Positions 33,432 to 34,601 of a stretch of 34,601 nt of DNA are shown here, one piece after another. The stretch covers positions 1 through 34,601 of the forward strand of contig CAYWNA010000134.1 in NCBI GenBank assembly GCA_964459305.1, in the 5' to 3' direction. Each line of letters starts with the position of its first letter. The first letter of the stretch is position 1. The translations under genes and the position numbers were made by a program. The DNA comes from CAYWNA01 sp964459305. GTDB lineage: Bacteria > Planctomycetota > Planctomycetia > Pirellulales > Pirellulaceae. Below the pieces are notes generated by a model, which was given only the letters and a program-made list of their open reading frames with translations, ran no database searches and had not been told where the DNA came from.

Positions 33432-33654
33432 CTCGTCTGAAACCAATCGTGGAGATGTCACGCTGGCGTCGCGCAGTCGAAACCACATCCCAGACGCGGA
33501 AAAGGTCCCCAGGAGCTGTTGATGTCCCATGAGCATCCTGAGAGAAGATGAATATCGGCTTTGTTCCGCCCAAGAGACTTTTGAGACTCGGAACTCTGAC
33601 GAGTTTGGCCATGACAGAAATTGAAATGACACCACTTCAAAGGAGAACGACGCT

Positions 33655-34281
33655 ATGAGAAACGTACTTCTGTTTTCGGCAGCTAGTTTGCTGCTCGCCA
33701 TCTCAACCGCAACGGCTGAGGACAAGAACGACGAAGGTTGGGCCTGCCTGTTTGACGGCAAGACACTGAACGGCTGGAAAGCCAACGAACGGCCGGAGAG
33801 TTGGATGGTCGAGGACGGCGCCCTGGTCGGCAACGGTCCGCGGAGCCACCTGTACTACATGAAGGAGCAGTTCAAGGACTTTGAACTGAAGACCGAAGCG
33901 AAAATCAACCAAGGCGGTAACTCCGGCATCTACTTTCACATCGAGTACCACGATGACGGCTGGTTTTTCGACGGGCACGAGGTCCAGGTCAACAACACCC
34001 ACGTCGACCCGGTCAAGACCGGCAGCTTGTGGGCGGTGGTCAAGCTGTACGAATCCAACGCCAAGGACGACGAGTGGTTCCCCATGCACGTCACAGTCAA
34101 AGGCCAGAACATCGTCGTGCAAGTGAACGGCAAGGTCGTGGTGGACTACACCGAACCGAAGGGCGCAGAAGGGCCTCGCCGCCTGGGCAAAGGCTACATC
34201 GCGCTGCAGGCCCACGACCCTGGCAGCAAAGTGCATTTTCGGAATATCATGATCAAGAAGCTGCCATCGTCGAAAGAGTAA
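33655..34281 (+). CDS. Secreted DUF1080 (3-keto-disaccharide hydrolase domain) protein
   Basis: This 208-aa protein has a signal peptide (MRNVLLFSAASLLLAISTAT) and a single DUF1080 domain: WACLFDGKTLNGWKANE, SWMVEDGALVGNGP, the central NSGIYFHIEYHDDGW and the last strand KVHFRNIMIKKL. The fold is a concanavalin-like sandwich; some members cleave 3-keto-glycosides, while many in Planctomycetota are uncharacterised. The ATG follows AAAGGAG. The next gene is another DUF1080 protein. Confidence 0.92.
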   Translation: MRNVLLFSAASLLLAISTATAEDKNDEGWACLFDGKTLNGWKANERPESWMVEDGALVGNGPRSHLYYMKEQFKDFELKTEAKINQGGNSGIYFHIEYHDDGWFFDGHEVQVNNTHVDPVKTGSLWAVVKLYESNAKDDEWFPMHVTVKGQNIVVQVNGKVVVDYTEPKGAEGPRRLGKGYIALQAHDPGSKVHFRNIMIKKLPSSKE

Positions 34282-34357
34282 GCGTGGGCACATACAAGAT
34301 GTTTTGGCTCCTGGTTGGAGGAGAGAACAAGAAACGCAAGCAGAGGAGAACACACTG

Positions 34358-34601
34358 ATGAGAACCGCAATACTGTTGGCACTGTTTTTCGGATGTTTGG
34401 CTCCGGCATGCGCGGAAGATGCGCTGCCGCCAAAGACACATCCCGACGTGAGCGATTGGGAAGACCTGTTCGCGCAGGACTTATCCAACGCGATCTCTCC
34501 CAAGGGCGTTTGGTCATTCAATGACGGCGTACTTTCCCCAACCAAAGATGTCTTCCTTTGGACGCGAAAGGAGTACGACAACTTCATCCTTGACTTGGAA
34601 T
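34358..34601 (+). CDS. Second DUF1080 protein, cut by window end
   Basis: Only 81 codons are present. The ATG follows AGAGGAG and opens a signal peptide (MRTAILLALFFGCLAPACAE). The mature start (DWEDLFAQDLSNAISPKGVW, SFNDGVLSPTKDVFLWT) matches the opening strands of DUF1080. It starts 76 bp after its neighbour and is likely co-transcribed. Confidence 0.8.
   Translation, partial: MRTAILLALFFGCLAPACAEDALPPKTHPDVSDWEDLFAQDLSNAISPKGVWSFNDGVLSPTKDVFLWTRKEYDNFILDLE

Noticed and set aside
1..34601. tRNA, rRNA, CRISPR, transposase or integrase
   Set aside because: I looked for cloverleaf-like GTTCRA segments, regular direct repeats and transposase motifs such as DDE and saw none that held up; no tool search was possible.

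Overview
The window looks like part of a Planctomycetota chromosome, most likely Pirellulales-like. The inference rests on gene content: an SHD1-like domain, DUF1080 proteins, a type I sulfatase, a hydrazine-synthase-alpha-like cytochrome c protein, many secreted CAZyme-like proteins, and short palindromic repeats that also run through genes. No 16S or other marker gene is present, so this is inference. I saw no tRNA, rRNA, CRISPR or transposase.

Layout. 1-1883 (minus) holds an SDR oxidoreductase and the start of a sodium:solute symporter, apparently coupled. They diverge from a FadR/GntR regulator (2012-2749), and a FadR-operator-like dyad lies between them. 2864-9467 is a secreted-protein operon: three consecutive paralogues of one GH43-like beta-propeller family, the first fused to a PIG-L deacetylase and the third carrying an SHD1-like domain, then a 707-aa protein of unknown function. 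9806-17914 starts with an IclR regulator that has a perfect dyad just before its start codon. It continues with a chimeric ORF (thiamine-enzyme N-terminal half joined to a hydrazine-synthase-alpha-like di-heme protein), an aldehyde dehydrogenase and an IlvD/Edd sugar-acid dehydratase. 17930-34601 holds a sulfatase, a BNR-4 protein, a sugar isomerase-like TIM barrel, a URO-D family protein, a 1401-aa fusion of a GH95-like module with a GH127 module, two GH127-like paralogues, a GH67N/DUF4838-like protein and two DUF1080 proteins (the last cut by the window edge).

A reading of the whole (inference): a locus for degrading a sulfated, arabinose-containing glycan. Sulfatase, GH127 and the other secreted proteins would free sugars, the symporter would import them, and the sugar-acid dehydratase plus semialdehyde dehydrogenase would fit an oxidative, non-phosphorylative (Weimberg-type) pentose route. 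Sugar dehydrogenase, lactonase and 2-keto-3-deoxy-pentonate dehydratase are not recognisable here.

Most worth a second look: (1) a palindromic element in three copies, each open in five of six reading frames, one copy sitting in frame inside the dehydratase gene; (2) the chimeric ORF at 10710-14474; (3) two GH127-like proteins that have lost most of the zinc-thiolate catalytic site; (4) the three-member propeller array with changing N-terminal domains; (5) a duplicated isomerase 5' end in front of the BNR-4 gene; (6) a start codon and signal-peptide n-region supplied by an intergenic repeat at 27977.
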